DNA of 55,656 nucleotides. It comes from Candidatus Enterococcus ferrettii (GTDB lineage: Bacteria; Bacillota; Bacilli; Lactobacillales; Enterococcaceae). The DNA lies in NCBI RefSeq assembly GCF_017377655.1, contig NZ_JAFREL010000044.1, positions 1 through 55,656 on the forward strand. Reading direction: 5' to 3'. Below the pieces are notes generated by a model that was given only the letters and a program-made list of their open reading frames with translations, did no database searches and had not been told where the DNA came from. A program made the position numbers and the translations under genes. This document shows, in pieces, positions 9,400-18,823 of the stretch. Each line of letters opens with the position of its first letter. The stretch's first letter is position 1.

Positions 9400-10325
9400 C
9401 CTTTTTCTTGGATGAAAATAGCAAGATTATCAATCAAATGCTAATAAAGGACAACTATTGAACTAGTAAAATTACCCTCTTTATCCAGAATTTCCACTAA
9501 AAAAATGTTAACAAAGCGTTCTCTTCTCGCATGTAAGTCTATGCCACTTGCACTCTCCCTGAAAGGTAATTTTGTTTATTGATCATTTCAATAATTTTAC
9601 TAGCAACTGTAAAAAATACATTGAAATCCTACTAGTTAAAAACCAAATAATTTATTTATTTTAGATAATAAAACTTGTTAAATATTAGTAGATTCATTTT
9701 AATGATTATAAGTCTATTAAATGGAAGATTCAAACGATAATCTCCAATATTAGTTGGGGGATTAAACTAATTATTATAAGTACTAACATCCAATAAATAG
9801 GATTGATCCTTATATAGCTTGTCATAATCAAGTACAAAAATTAAATACTTAGTTGCAGTACTCTCCTTCCCGGCATCACCTGCGACCGTATCAACTTCCA
9901 ACATGTTTTCACTCATCATTTTGCATATAGATTTTAACTGTCATAAGGATAGCTCCATATTCAAACTTACTAAATTTTGATGCTTGATCTTCATTTAGTA
10001 CGAAGGATGTACTAGGAAATACAGTAAACGAACATGGCTGCTGTACTATGATTATGGACAAAATAAATTATAAAAAGTTTTTTTAGGACAATTAAAAACT
10101 TACCTATAAAAGTCAAAAAGCATCTTTCCTTCAGCTGAATCTCTGCTAAAAGCACTGTATCTCGTTATGATGGATGTCATAAAAAATGACTCTAATGTCC
10201 ATTTTCAGGGTTAAATTCTGCCAAGGTTTATCATATTTTTTTGAAAATAGAGTGCTCAAGTATCTTTAACGTAAAAAGAATTTACATAAAAATACTTTAC
10301 AGTCCCGAAAATGTTTTTATTCAAT
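9400..10325. other. Decayed region with scattered gene fragments
   Basis: No intact gene. On the minus strand, short protein-like pieces occur near 9780-10040 (for example MSENMLEVDTVAGDAG and KYLIFVLDYDKLYKD) with stops and frame changes between them, suggesting one or two degraded genes. The family cannot be named. Confidence 0.4.
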
Positions 10326-10573
10326 TTAGTGACGATCCTCGTAATCGATCATCTCCATATTGATAAATTCAGAAATCATTTTTCGATAAACCTTTCGACC
10401 ATGTCTGGTTTGCCATCTTCTTTCATAGTAAGAACCCGAACTTTTTCTATAATTTCCTCGATTCTATATGGTGCTTTTATAACATCCACAGTTGTTTTAA
10501 ATCTGGAAGCTTATTTTACATGACCTTCACGTTCACACGTCGATTGAACAAATTTCGAGTCTAACCGATCCAT
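10326..10573 (-). pseudogene. Small decayed gene, family unknown
   Basis: ATG 10573 has AAGGGA upstream. The frame starts MDRLDSKFVQSTCERE and meets TAA at 10511-10513 after 20 codons, but continues in the same frame with IEEIIEKVRVLTMKEDGK until a second stop near 10380. From there a frame change leads to ISEFINMEMIDYEDRH. Joined, it would make an ~85-residue, partly helical protein. The coherent composition on both sides of the breaks points to a recently inactivated small gene. Function unknown. Confidence 0.35.
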
Positions 10574-10926
10574 ATTTTCCCTTATTTAAAAAATATTATC
10601 ACAATACATTGTATTTTTCCTCCTTAGTTTTGAATTTAACCAACATAATAATTCAAAATTAGGGATCAAACTAAGTACAAAATTCGCCAAGCGGCAATAA
10701 CTTGAAATAATACAAACATTGACAGCCTTGTTACTCATTGTAAAAAGGATTTTGTCATCTACTCGTTCGATTCTCTTATCTTAAGTAAAAATTCATTAAC
10801 TAGATGTTCGAATCCTCTTATGTTCTAGAGCAATAGTCTAATTCCATTGAAATTATTTCTCCACAAAATACAGATTGAACATGAATTGACTTTAATAAGT
10901 AACATGTTTAAGTGTAACTGTACTCT

Positions 10927-11631
10927 TTAACCTCTTAATAATAGTTCCTTAATCAGGCTCGCATAATTCTTTGGTACTAAATACCCACTTCCCCAATGGG
11001 TCTCGATGACGTCTCCAGAAACTGCTAGGCTATTTAATTTCCTTTTGATCTTAGAAATTAGAAAAGACAGTTGACTTTTATTCGACTCACTTTCCTCACC
11101 CCATACTTGTTGGCATAATTGTTGTCGTGACCAGACTTGATTCGGTGTTGCTAGCATAAGTTCTATTAGTTTCCTTTCATTTTTTGAGAAGCGAATGCTT
11201 TTTACTGCTGCTTGTTGATAGCTAGCTCCCTGCCCTGCTTCAAACAAGGTTTCCTTGGGTAATTCAATTGAAATGACTGTTTCCCGTAAACATTCTAAAC
11301 TATGATTCATCGGCAGCCAGTCGGTCACCCCTCGTTCTTCCCAATTCTTCCGCTCTTCTGTAGTAGGTAAATTATCGACTACTCGAATAACGGGCATATC
11401 ATGATCTTGTAGCGTAGGCAACAAGTGCCCCAGTTCAATATCTCCAACGGTTTCACTGATAAGCACTCTAGAAAAGTAAAACAATAAACGAGTCCGTTGT
11501 TGGTTTTCTCGGTTACACATCACAGGTAATAGTTCTGACGTACTAAATACTTCCTGATTAAATTCTTGAAGCCGCTGCTGCAAAGGAACTTCGTGTAGAA
11601 TACTTTTTGTTAGTAATAGAATGGGTTTCAT
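10927..11631 (-). CDS. Winged-helix (OmpR/PhoB-type) transcriptional regulator near the WxL locus
   Basis: ATG 11631 has the ribosome site TTGGAGGAAA; an in-frame ATG 33 bases upstream lies across the repeat boundary and is rejected. The ~234-residue protein has an N-terminal half that resembles a degenerate receiver domain (KPILLLTKSIL, then DMPVIRVVDNLP) without a clear phospho-acceptor Asp. A C-terminal winged-helix DNA-binding domain (residues ~135-225) includes LIELMLATPNQVWSRQQLC and THWGSGYLVP. No histidine kinase gene is nearby, so it is an orphan. Regulators of this build are common beside WxL gene sets and the next genes on the strand are such a set, so it probably controls them. 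Its promoter region is the repeated module starting at 11655. Confidence 0.75.
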   Translation of the reverse strand: MKPILLLTKSILHEVPLQQRLQEFNQEVFSTSELLPVMCNRENQQRTRLLFYFSRVLISETVGDIELGHLLPTLQDHDMPVIRVVDNLPTTEERKNWEERGVTDWLPMNHSLECLRETVISIELPKETLFEAGQGASYQQAAVKSIRFSKNERKLIELMLATPNQVWSRQQLCQQVWGEESESNKSQLSFLISKIKRKLNSLAVSGDVIETHWGSGYLVPKNYASLIKELLLRG

Positions 11632-11654
11632 ATTATTTCCTCCAAAGTTCAATG

Positions 11655-11930
11655 GGTAATTCAAAATCTATCTAACAAAACACTTCTAAAATTTGATACC
11701 ACAAGGATTCAAGCATGTTTTTAGCTGTCCCCTCTAAGCCGAACTAACTCTTGTTATCTTAGGTGGCGAAGCGAACACTTTACAATGAGCATCCTTGAGC
11801 TACAGTGCCTGTTCTGACGCAATTATTTGCTGAACTTTTAATGTCAAAACCCTTAATAAATGATGGAGGTTCGTTGTCAAGTGCACCGGTTATTGCATCA
11901 GAAGTTTTTCATAGATTATTTTGAGTTACC
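11655..11930. repeat. Direct repeat, copy B: duplicated ~270-bp upstream module
   Basis: Second copy of the module at 9129-9399. It also starts 24 bases before its gene's start codon (ATG 11631), so both genes have the same upstream DNA fused to different ribosome sites. Copy B has a few extra bases near 11850 relative to copy A. Confidence 0.8.
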
Positions 11931-12112
11931 GTTCAATGATTAAATTAAGCAGACGATGTACCTTGTTGCATGGAGAAGTTCGTTTTTTACTATTTAAATT
12001 CGTCTAGCTTCTCTAAGATCCCTTGTATGGGAAACTGCTGCTCCTTCAATATAACAACTTCGTAGTTCGTAAATTTACTACCTTGTTACCTATAAAAAAG
12101 AACTCATCTTAC

Positions 12113-12346
12113 CTAGCTGATTCTTTCCAACAACTGTAGTTGCGTCTGAATATCATAATAAAGATAGATCGACAAAATGATACTTAGTACCGAAATAAAA
12201 AACAAAGAGAAATTAATCCATAAAGAAGTTTTCGGCTCTTTCATTTTTTTTATAAATTCCATGTCTTTGAAAAAAAAGACAAAGAAGCCAATTAATGCGA
12301 CCCCAGCTATAACTGCCAGAAGGATCATCCAACTGTATCGTTCCAT
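12113..12346 (-). CDS. Small two-helix membrane protein of the WxL locus
   Basis: 77 residues with two strong hydrophobic segments (MILLAVIAGVALIGFFVFF at about 7-25, and NFSLFFISVLSIILSIYLYY at about 45-64) joined by a short Lys-rich loop. ATG 12346 has GAGGTGA upstream. It follows the large WxL gene by 62 bases on the same strand and is probably the last gene of that operon. Small membrane proteins occur in this position in other WxL loci, but their role is unknown. A short 3' coding remnant (ending ILEKLDEFK, about 12003-12095) lies just downstream. Confidence 0.6.
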   Translation of the reverse strand: MERYSWMILLAVIAGVALIGFFVFFFKDMEFIKKMKEPKTSLWINFSLFFISVLSIILSIYLYYDIQTQLQLLERIS

Positions 12347-12408
12347 TCCTTTCTCACCTCATTCTCTAAATAAAGGGAAGAGAAACAGTCTCTCCCCATC
12401 TTTTACTT

Positions 12409-15400
12409 CTATAGGGTAACATCCATTGTCCAAGTAACCTTTCCTTCATAAAGCTTTCCTGATTCCGACAGACCACCCGGAATAGTAAGTTTCACTGACT
12501 GGAAGTCCATTAGGTTTCTATAGGTCCCTTGACTTGCGGAAGTATCCAAACTTTTCCAAAGTAGAACGGACGCGTCATTATCCATTAGGACTACTTCTGA
12601 TTCGTCGGGGGCAATTCCTAGGAAGTGCGCGCCATTCGTTACGTCGGTCCAGTTTACATCGTCTGTCGTCTGTTGCAGTTTCTTGTCAAAGGTTATCGCT
12701 GCCCCAGTCAGTTCTGAACCACCACCCTCTGTTTTTAAGGGACTCATTTTCGCTGACAATGACCAGTTTGTGTCAATTCCAACATTTTCAACTAACAGTG
12801 CAGGATCCTCTGGCGACTGCACTGAATCTTGATAAAGTCCCACTTGACTGTTCGTCTCTTTTACTTCTTGCACACCAAAATTAAAACTTGGGGCTTGAGA
12901 TAAAAATAAGCCTGCCGTTCGGTTCCTGGTGGTAAAATGGACATTTTCTCCAGAATATTCAGAAGCTCCACCTTGATTCACCACGCGATAGCGTACATAG
13001 TATTTTTGATTAGCTTTCAATCCATTTAACTTAAAACGGATAGACTTCGTTTCTTCTGTAATCGTGAACGACTCTAACCTAGGTGAGCTGGTTTCTGATA
13101 CCTCTGTCCAGTCTGTATCACCTTCTTTTTTCAGCAGTACCTGTACCTGATTGGGATGTGCTGCCGGTTGTGCCTCGTGATCACCAGCTGCTTGGTATCC
13201 TGCTGTAAATTCAGCGGTTGCATTCGTATTAGTGGTCGGTGTATTTAAAGTCGGACTGCTTAATTCGTTAATTGTGTTTTTGGTGTAAAAGTACCTCGGT
13301 TGATCACTCCCCCTTGTACGATCGACTCCCTCATAATCATATAAGGTGACCCAACCTTCGTAGCGTGTACCCGGGGTTAAACCGGTAACCGTTGCAGAAG
13401 TATATTCTCCGTTGGTACTGGTTTGATGCCACAAGTTCGTCATTCTAGTTGTCCAATCATTCTCATCTGGCCCGTTTGTATAAGACATGGTATGGATAGC
13501 ACCATCGTCAGAGTTTTGGGAGATGTCTCCAGTATAGTGCCCTTTCTTCATTCTAATCGTTGTTGCCGTGGCCGTTGATTGGTCAAAGACAGGTGGGGCA
13601 ACAACTAATTCTATTCCTTTGGTAGTGAAGGATCTAGGAGTTGAGAATTCCGACCATTTTGTACTTGCATTCAACACTTTGTAACGCACTTGATAGGTTG
13701 TTTTATCAGTCAGTTTGGATAAGTTAAATCGAACATGTTTACTCGCCGTATCCACTACTGGTGTATCCACCGCAGGTGTCGTCAATTGATCTACCGGACG
13801 CCAGACACCATCCGGTCCTGCGACTTCCACTTTCACTCCATTTATTGCGAAAGGATGAGCCGCCGTTTGACCTGGTTTTCCACCAGCAGAATATTCTGCA
13901 CTAAATGACACCGTCGCATTGGTGCTGGTTGTCGGTGGGGTATCCTGGTTTGGTACAGCTGGTTGATTGACAGCATTCGCCGTATAAAACTTACTTTCGC
14001 TTTCAATAGGCTCCAAGTATTGTCCATCATAATCTGTAAAATTGATCCATCCTCTATATTCCGTTCCCGGATCCAGTCCGGTCACCGTGTGTGCGCTATA
14101 AGTCCCGCCAGTTCCGGTGGTATGTTGTACCCCTCCATGTGCGGTCCAATCACTAGTAGTAGGTCCCAACCACCAAGATTCAGTAAACACTGTTCCATCA
14201 TTTGGGGTCTGAGAAATATCTCCTGAATAGCTTCCGCCGTTCATGACTATGCTGGTTGCGGTCGCGGTCGATTGATTAAAGACCGGCTTTGATACAGATA
14301 AAGCAATTCCTTTTGTAGTAAATGCTTTGGATCCTGAATATTCTGACCATCGGGTACTGGCATTTTTCACGCGATACCTGACATAATAGGTTGTTTTTGT
14401 ATTTAATTTAGATAAATTAAAATTCACCCGCTTATTCGCTGTATCTACTACTGGAGTATCAACTGCTGGCGTGGTGGATTGGTTCACGGTCTGCCAATTC
14501 CAATTATCAGTACTCACCTGTACCTCAACACCCCCATAGGCATTCGGATGAGCCGGGGTCTGCCCATACCGCTCGCCACCGTTGTACCGTCCACTGACTG
14601 CAGCAGTCGCATTTGTACTAGTGGTTGGTGTATTAAGCGTGGCATAGTCCGGTGGATTAACGGTGTTCACCGTGTAGAATGTGCCCGCGTCCGAGAGTTG
14701 ATAACCACCAGTGTAATTCTTTAATTGTAGCCACCCCCTATACCTTGTACCAGGATCTAAGCCTCTAGCTGTGTACTCACTATAGGTTCCACCCGTTCCT
14801 GTGGTATGTTGTACTCCTCCATGCCCGGTCCAATCAGAGGAACCATTATTATTGAAAGATTCCGTAAATAGATAACCATCATTTGGGGTCTGAGAAATAT
14901 CTCCTGAATAGCTTCCACCATTCATTTTAATATTGTCTATCCCAGCAAAGGATTGATCAAAAGTGGGGGCTCCAAAGGATAGAGGAGTGGTTCCTTCCGT
15001 CTTAAACTGAAATGGAACTCGAGTCTTGCGTGGATCTTCAGCCATGTTTACAAAACAAGTAAATGGTAACAGGTTGTCATTCCTCATGTCGCTTGAGCTC
15101 GCTCTCCCAACATCCCCGAAATAGGGCCATGCATAGTACGTTTGATTTGGCTCTAACCCTTCAAGTGGCAAGGACGCCCAAAAACGGCTTTCAGTTGAAT
15201 ATGGTAAGTATACTTTACTTATACTTTTTCTAGGAGAATCCAGTATACGCTGGCATTCCGATGCAGCGAGGAAGGTAGAACTAGGGTTCGCATCTCGTAT
15301 ATTTGACATGAAATCCCGATCTGTACTATAAATTATATATAAATTCCTCTGGCACCAATACTTTGTTATTCCATAGTCTGCTAGCGATTCGAAGTTTATA

Positions 15401-16227
15401 TATGCTCTGTTCTTTGTAATGTTGTTGATGATAACTCTCGACGAATGACCACCCTCTCCATAGTATATAACATCAGCCACAGCCCGTGTAAGCACCCGTT
15501 CACGAGCCCCTTGTTTGAATTCTTCTCGACTAGGCATCTGAGGTGCTTCCTTTAAAGGGGGTTCTATGGTCTCACTTGTTTTCGTCTCCTCCTCGATATC
15601 GCCTAACAGGTACTGGGCTTTATGGACTCGGATTATTGTTTTTTCATTCTCTTCTATCGTCGCCACTTGATAATCGACAATCAATCGATACTCCAGCTTT
15701 TCTGTGGCGGATTGCTCCCCTAAAAACTGAAACTCCAGTGGTCCCTGTTGGAGCTGCTTCGGTTCTTCTGTAACCTCCGAGAGGGTATCAATGGTTGCCC
15801 ATTCCTTCTCACCTTTTTTTAGTTGCAGAGCTAGATTACTTATGGTGGTCTCTGATTGTTTTCCTTCGGATTGCTCACTGCCTGCATGGATGGATCCTTT
15901 GAACATGAAGGATTCTGCTAACTCCTTTTCATCCAACTTTATCCATGGCTGTTTGTCGGTGCCAGCTTCTTCATTCAGTGATCGTTCGTCATACGCAGAC
16001 TCGATCACTTCTTCTTGAGGAGCCTCCGTCTCTTCTTCACTGGAGGACGCCGCTGAAGTTTCTTCCGGAATGGATGAGCTGGGAACCGACGAGTTCGTCC
16101 GTGTTTCAGAGGTGCTTGAAGTCGAAGCCATGCTCTCTTCCGTTGTTAGGGCCAGGACGGGAGAAGTTAAGCTGTTAATCAAAAGGAGCCCTAGGCTGAA
16201 TGAAACAACGATTGTTCGTTTAGTCAT
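12409..16227 (-). CDS. Large WxL-domain surface adhesin with three long repeats
   Basis: 1272 residues. ATG 16227 has an AAGGGGGAA ribosome site inside the end of the previous gene. A signal peptide (residues 1-27) precedes a Ser/Thr/Glu-rich linker (to about 95) and an extracellular region. About residues 415-1100 are made of three copies of a ~228-residue unit, each with two fibronectin-III-like beta modules (marks: GDISQTPNDG, TGLDPGTEYRGW, TTYYVRYRVKNAS). The C-terminal ~170 residues are a WxL domain, with NWSLSAKM as the first WxL motif and VTWTMDVTL at the end. WxL domains bind peptidoglycan non-covalently, so the protein is displayed on the wall. The best matching DNA of units 1 and 2 lies around 14880 and 14197, which suggests recent duplication. 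Expressed with the LPxTG and WxIP genes upstream. Confidence 0.9.
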   Translation of the reverse strand: MTKRTIVVSFSLGLLLINSLTSPVLALTTEESMASTSSTSETRTNSSVPSSSIPEETSAASSSEEETEAPQEEVIESAYDERSLNEEAGTDKQPWIKLDEKELAESFMFKGSIHAGSEQSEGKQSETTISNLALQLKKGEKEWATIDTLSEVTEEPKQLQQGPLEFQFLGEQSATEKLEYRLIVDYQVATIEENEKTIIRVHKAQYLLGDIEEETKTSETIEPPLKEAPQMPSREEFKQGARERVLTRAVADVIYYGEGGHSSRVIINNITKNRAYINFESLADYGITKYWCQRNLYIIYSTDRDFMSNIRDANPSSTFLAASECQRILDSPRKSISKVYLPYSTESRFWASLPLEGLEPNQTYYAWPYFGDVGRASSSDMRNDNLLPFTCFVNMAEDPRKTRVPFQFKTEGTTPLSFGAPTFDQSFAGIDNIKMNGGSYSGDISQTPNDGYLFTESFNNNGSSDWTGHGGVQHTTGTGGTYSEYTARGLDPGTRYRGWLQLKNYTGGYQLSDAGTFYTVNTVNPPDYATLNTPTTSTNATAAVSGRYNGGERYGQTPAHPNAYGGVEVQVSTDNWNWQTVNQSTTPAVDTPVVDTANKRVNFNLSKLNTKTTYYVRYRVKNASTRWSEYSGSKAFTTKGIALSVSKPVFNQSTATATSIVMNGGSYSGDISQTPNDGTVFTESWWLGPTTSDWTAHGGVQHTTGTGGTYSAHTVTGLDPGTEYRGWINFTDYDGQYLEPIESESKFYTANAVNQPAVPNQDTPPTTSTNATVSFSAEYSAGGKPGQTAAHPFAINGVKVEVAGPDGVWRPVDQLTTPAVDTPVVDTASKHVRFNLSKLTDKTTYQVRYKVLNASTKWSEFSTPRSFTTKGIELVVAPPVFDQSTATATTIRMKKGHYTGDISQNSDDGAIHTMSYTNGPDENDWTTRMTNLWHQTSTNGEYTSATVTGLTPGTRYEGWVTLYDYEGVDRTRGSDQPRYFYTKNTINELSSPTLNTPTTNTNATAEFTAGYQAAGDHEAQPAAHPNQVQVLLKKEGDTDWTEVSETSSPRLESFTITEETKSIRFKLNGLKANQKYYVRYRVVNQGGASEYSGENVHFTTRNRTAGLFLSQAPSFNFGVQEVKETNSQVGLYQDSVQSPEDPALLVENVGIDTNWSLSAKMSPLKTEGGGSELTGAAITFDKKLQQTTDDVNWTDVTNGAHFLGIAPDESEVVLMDNDASVLLWKSLDTSASQGTYRNLMDFQSVKLTIPGGLSESGKLYEGKVTWTMDVTL

Positions 16228-16579
16228 ACGTCTTCTTCCCCCTTTTCCTTCCTACGTAATAAAAAAGAATCCATGCAAAAAGAGCTAGCCAGCCAATCAA
16301 TGTGATGACCACGCTCTGTTGTTCTCCTGTGGCAGGTAAGCGTTTGGACGACGAAGTGCTCAAAGACTCACTTGGATTCGTTGTTCTTGTCGGTTGCTTC
16401 ATTATGATTGGAACAGGTTTCTTTGCTCCTCCTGACGGAGGAGGTTTTTGTATTTCATTGAAAGTTATCTGCAGAGTTGTTTGTTTACTCTCCGCAAGCG
16501 TTTGAGGCGGTCTTAGAAATACTAATCCAGCGATAAGACCTAGTGTTCCTAATCGTCTGAAAAACTTATTTCCGGTCAT
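16220..16579 (-). CDS. Small LPxTG-anchored protein of WxL locus 1
   Basis: 119 residues with an N-terminal signal segment (LGTLGLIAGLVFLRPPQTLA), a short extracellular part, and a C-terminal sorting signal RLPATGEQQ followed by a hydrophobic helix and RKRGKK. Sortase A would cleave at LPATG and link it to peptidoglycan. It lies between the WxIP gene and the large WxL gene and overlaps the latter by 8 bases, so the two are probably translationally coupled. A short LPxTG protein in every WxL locus may serve as a wall-linked anchor for the complex; this is inference. Confidence 0.85.
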   Translation of the reverse strand: MTGNKFFRRLGTLGLIAGLVFLRPPQTLAESKQTTLQITFNEIQKPPPSGGAKKPVPIIMKQPTRTTNPSESLSTSSSKRLPATGEQQSVVITLIGWLALFAWILFYYVGRKRGKKTYD

Positions 16580-16603
16580 TCTATACCACCATCCTTTCTT
16601 TTA

Positions 16604-17701
16604 CTAATTATTTCGATTGATCCATTTTTTTCTTCTGAGATAAAGCATCCCGAGATTTCCAATCGTTAAAAAGGCCAATACAACCACCACTAGAGGTATC
16701 CATTGCGGATAGGTTAAGGTATATGAAGCTTCTTCATTCAACTTTTTGGCTTCTTTTTCTCCAATAGTAAATTCTTTTTCCCAATCCCAGGTGTTCTCTC
16801 CCGAGCTTGCTTGAACCTTTAGACAATAGGTTCCCGGCTTAATAGGATCAATTCCCCAGTTCACGGCAAAATCAAATTGAGAATTAGGTGCCATTCGCAT
16901 ACCAGTGGCTTCTCTCTGTCTTAAAACAGCGGTTTCGCCTTTTTTACGTAACGTTGCTTTCACCGTTAACTCTTTTAAAACCTTTGCTTCTGGATTTTGT
17001 AGCCGTGCTTGGATGACTCGTTTACCTTGATGAATCTCCGGACGCACATTTACTAAGTTTAGAGATCCCCCATCGTCAAAGGTATCTGCACTTTCTGTCA
17101 CAAGTAATCCGATTCGATAACCAAATGAAGAGCGAAGTCCTTCCTTCTCTTCTTTCGACTCCGCGTTCATGACACAGACAGCACCGCCTTTCACTCCCTC
17201 GAAGGACACTTCTGGAGGGGTAACTTTAATCGTTACCTCCTTCGATTCATAGTTTTCTACGGTCACTTCTTTTTCAGAGACTTCTGTTATTTCTTCTAGT
17301 GACTGTACTAACGTTTTATCCCGAGTGTAATTTGTACTATCGTAATCAATCGCACCATTCTGATTGGTATATGCGTCTTTCACATAAATGATGACTTTTG
17401 CCGGCTGCTTATTGGTACTCCGAATTCTGAGTGTTAATTCCTGAGGTTCACTTGGCTTGGTTCGAATATAATAATAGCCCTTCGACTCATCTACCTGTGT
17501 ACCAGGTAAGACCGGTTCGACAGTGAACCCCACATCGTTTTCAACGGACTTTGTCTCATCTGTAGGATCAGTAACTACCTGCTCTTCTTGTCCAAAAGCC
17601 GGACACGAGAAAAACAGCAACGATATAAAAAAAAGAAAAAAAGCAGGCAGACCTTTAACCCACCTGTAACTGTCTCTAAAAGATTTCAAGCAAATGTTCA
17701 T
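16604..17701 (-). CDS. WxL-interacting protein (DUF916-DUF3324)
   Basis: 365 residues. ATG 17701 has AAGGAG six bases upstream. A signal peptide ends near residue 37 (PAFGQ). A DUF916 domain (about 50-165) has the typical VEPVLPGTQVD and YTNQNGAIDYDS segments, and a DUF3324 domain (about 175-310) has the GGAVCVMNA and RMAPNSQFDFAVNW segments. One membrane helix (PLVVVVLAFLTIGNLGMLYL) and a basic tail complete it. Members of this family are membrane-anchored partners of WxL proteins; the first domain binds peptidoglycan and the second has been linked to host-factor binding. It is placed directly after the short WxL gene, separated by a hairpin. Confidence 0.9.
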   Translation of the reverse strand: MNICLKSFRDSYRWVKGLPAFFLFFISLLFFSCPAFGQEEQVVTDPTDETKSVENDVGFTVEPVLPGTQVDESKGYYYIRTKPSEPQELTLRIRSTNKQPAKVIIYVKDAYTNQNGAIDYDSTNYTRDKTLVQSLEEITEVSEKEVTVENYESKEVTIKVTPPEVSFEGVKGGAVCVMNAESKEEKEGLRSSFGYRIGLLVTESADTFDDGGSLNLVNVRPEIHQGKRVIQARLQNPEAKVLKELTVKATLRKKGETAVLRQREATGMRMAPNSQFDFAVNWGIDPIKPGTYCLKVQASSGENTWDWEKEFTIGEKEAKKLNEEASYTLTYPQWIPLVVVVLAFLTIGNLGMLYLRRKKWINRNN

Positions 17702-17717
17702 ACATACTCCTTAAATG

Positions 17718-17754
17718 AAGAAAGAGAAGAGAACAATGGTCTCTTCTCTTTCTT
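17718..17754 (-). terminator. Hairpin between short WxL gene and WxIP gene
   Basis: A 15-base arm pair AAGAAAGAGAAGAGA / TCTCTTCTCTTTCTT with a 7-base loop. No T-run follows; the WxIP ribosome site comes directly after on the minus strand. It may reduce transcription into the rest of the operon or protect the upstream WxL mRNA, giving more WxL protein than partner. Confidence 0.55.
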
Positions 17755-17771
17755 GTCAATAGTTTCTACAA

Positions 17772-18434
17772 TTAGAAAGAATCACTTAGTGCCCATGTGA
17801 TCTCTCCAGTGTACGTTTGACCGGCCGCTGAAGCAGTTGCTGAATCTGCTAGATTCAAGGTCATAGAAGAAATTGGCAAGGCATACCCATGGTCGGCAAG
17901 CCCAGCGTTAGTTTTTACGATATCTTTAGAGGTACCATCTAATGATAAAGCAACACTTCCAGCGACAACGTTCGCTGAATCAACCGTAATGTTTGCTGCA
18001 TCTGTTGTCACATTCGTAGATGTTGGTTCAGAAGGAGCAGCCCAGTCTTTTACCGTTCCAACTGCCACGTCGATTGTACCTGAGTCGATTACTTGTGTAG
18101 GAGAAGCTACATTGGCTAAATTTGACGCACTGGCACTTAATGTCCATTCATTCCCTGAATCGCGCCCATCATATAAAGCGACATATTTATTGGTCGTATT
18201 CACTTGTTGAGCTACCGCATTCCCCGCGACATGAGTCGCTCCAAAGTCAACTAAATCAGGCACAAATCTTAATTGAAGTGCATCAGGATCAGGTTCTGTG
18301 ATGTGCCCATCTGCCTGGAACTGAACTTTTACCGGTGTATCTAGTGCAAAAGCTTGAATACTACCTAGCCCAACCCCTCCTAATACTGCTAAACTAGCTA
18401 AACTTACGACTGCTTTTCCTTTTAAAGCTTTCAT
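17772..18434 (-). CDS. Short WxL-domain cell-surface protein
   Basis: 220 residues, ATG 18434 with AAGGAGAG upstream. The signal peptide ends near AFA (residue 30). The rest is a single WxL domain: LQLRFVPDLVDFG opening strand, first motif EWTLSASAS, and the closing YTGEITWALSDSF. It should be secreted and attach non-covalently to peptidoglycan. It is the first gene of WxL locus 1. Downstream are its WxIP partner, the LPxTG protein and the large adhesin. Confidence 0.9.
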   Translation of the reverse strand: MKALKGKAVVSLASLAVLGGVGLGSIQAFALDTPVKVQFQADGHITEPDPDALQLRFVPDLVDFGATHVAGNAVAQQVNTTNKYVALYDGRDSGNEWTLSASASNLANVASPTQVIDSGTIDVAVGTVKDWAAPSEPTSTNVTTDAANITVDSANVVAGSVALSLDGTSKDIVKTNAGLADHGYALPISSMTLNLADSATASAAGQTYTGEITWALSDSF

Positions 18435-18823
18435 TTCTTTTCTCTCCTTTTTCTTTTAGATATCTATGTTTCAGTACCCAAATTAGCAGATACGCAAACA
18501 ACTTAAGTTTTGCACACAAAGATGGTAAAATAGGGAAAGAAACAAAGAATACTATCCTGTTTTATTTAAAAACAAGCAAATGTGATTTTTCTTAGAAGAA
18601 TGCACTATTTGATATGTAAGTGACGACGAATGACGGCGAATAGCATATAACAACAATTATTTTACACACCGTGTTGTCTTTCTCACCTCTGTTTATTTCC
18701 ATAAACACAATAAAAAAGTGGGCAAATGTTAATTACTAAAGTAAACGTTTTCTGAAAAAAAAGAAAAAAAGGCCTCCCAAAAAAGGACTTCTTTTTTTTT
18801 GAAAACGGTTTTCTATTAAATTA
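18435..18823. other. Intergenic region between WxL locus 1 and the recombinase gene
   Basis: Contains the ribosome site and presumably the promoter of the short WxL gene. Near 18750-18800 an A/T-rich imperfect hairpin around GGCCTCCC could end the recombinase transcript. GAAAACGGTTTTC at about 18801 is palindromic and resembles a CcpA site, but it lies at the 3' side of the recombinase gene. No inverted-repeat pair that could mark an invertible promoter was found by eye. Confidence 0.45.

Noticed and set aside
9279..9461. 60-codon plus-strand frame across the end of repeat copy A
   Set aside because: The frame is not kept in repeat copy B, so it is unlikely to be a gene.
10311..10523. 70-codon plus-strand frame
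   Set aside because: It lies opposite a more protein-like decayed minus-strand gene and lacks a ribosome site.
18799..18814. CcpA catabolite-response-like palindrome
   Set aside because: It lies just past the 3' end of the recombinase gene with no promoter beside it and differs from consensus at the last two bases.
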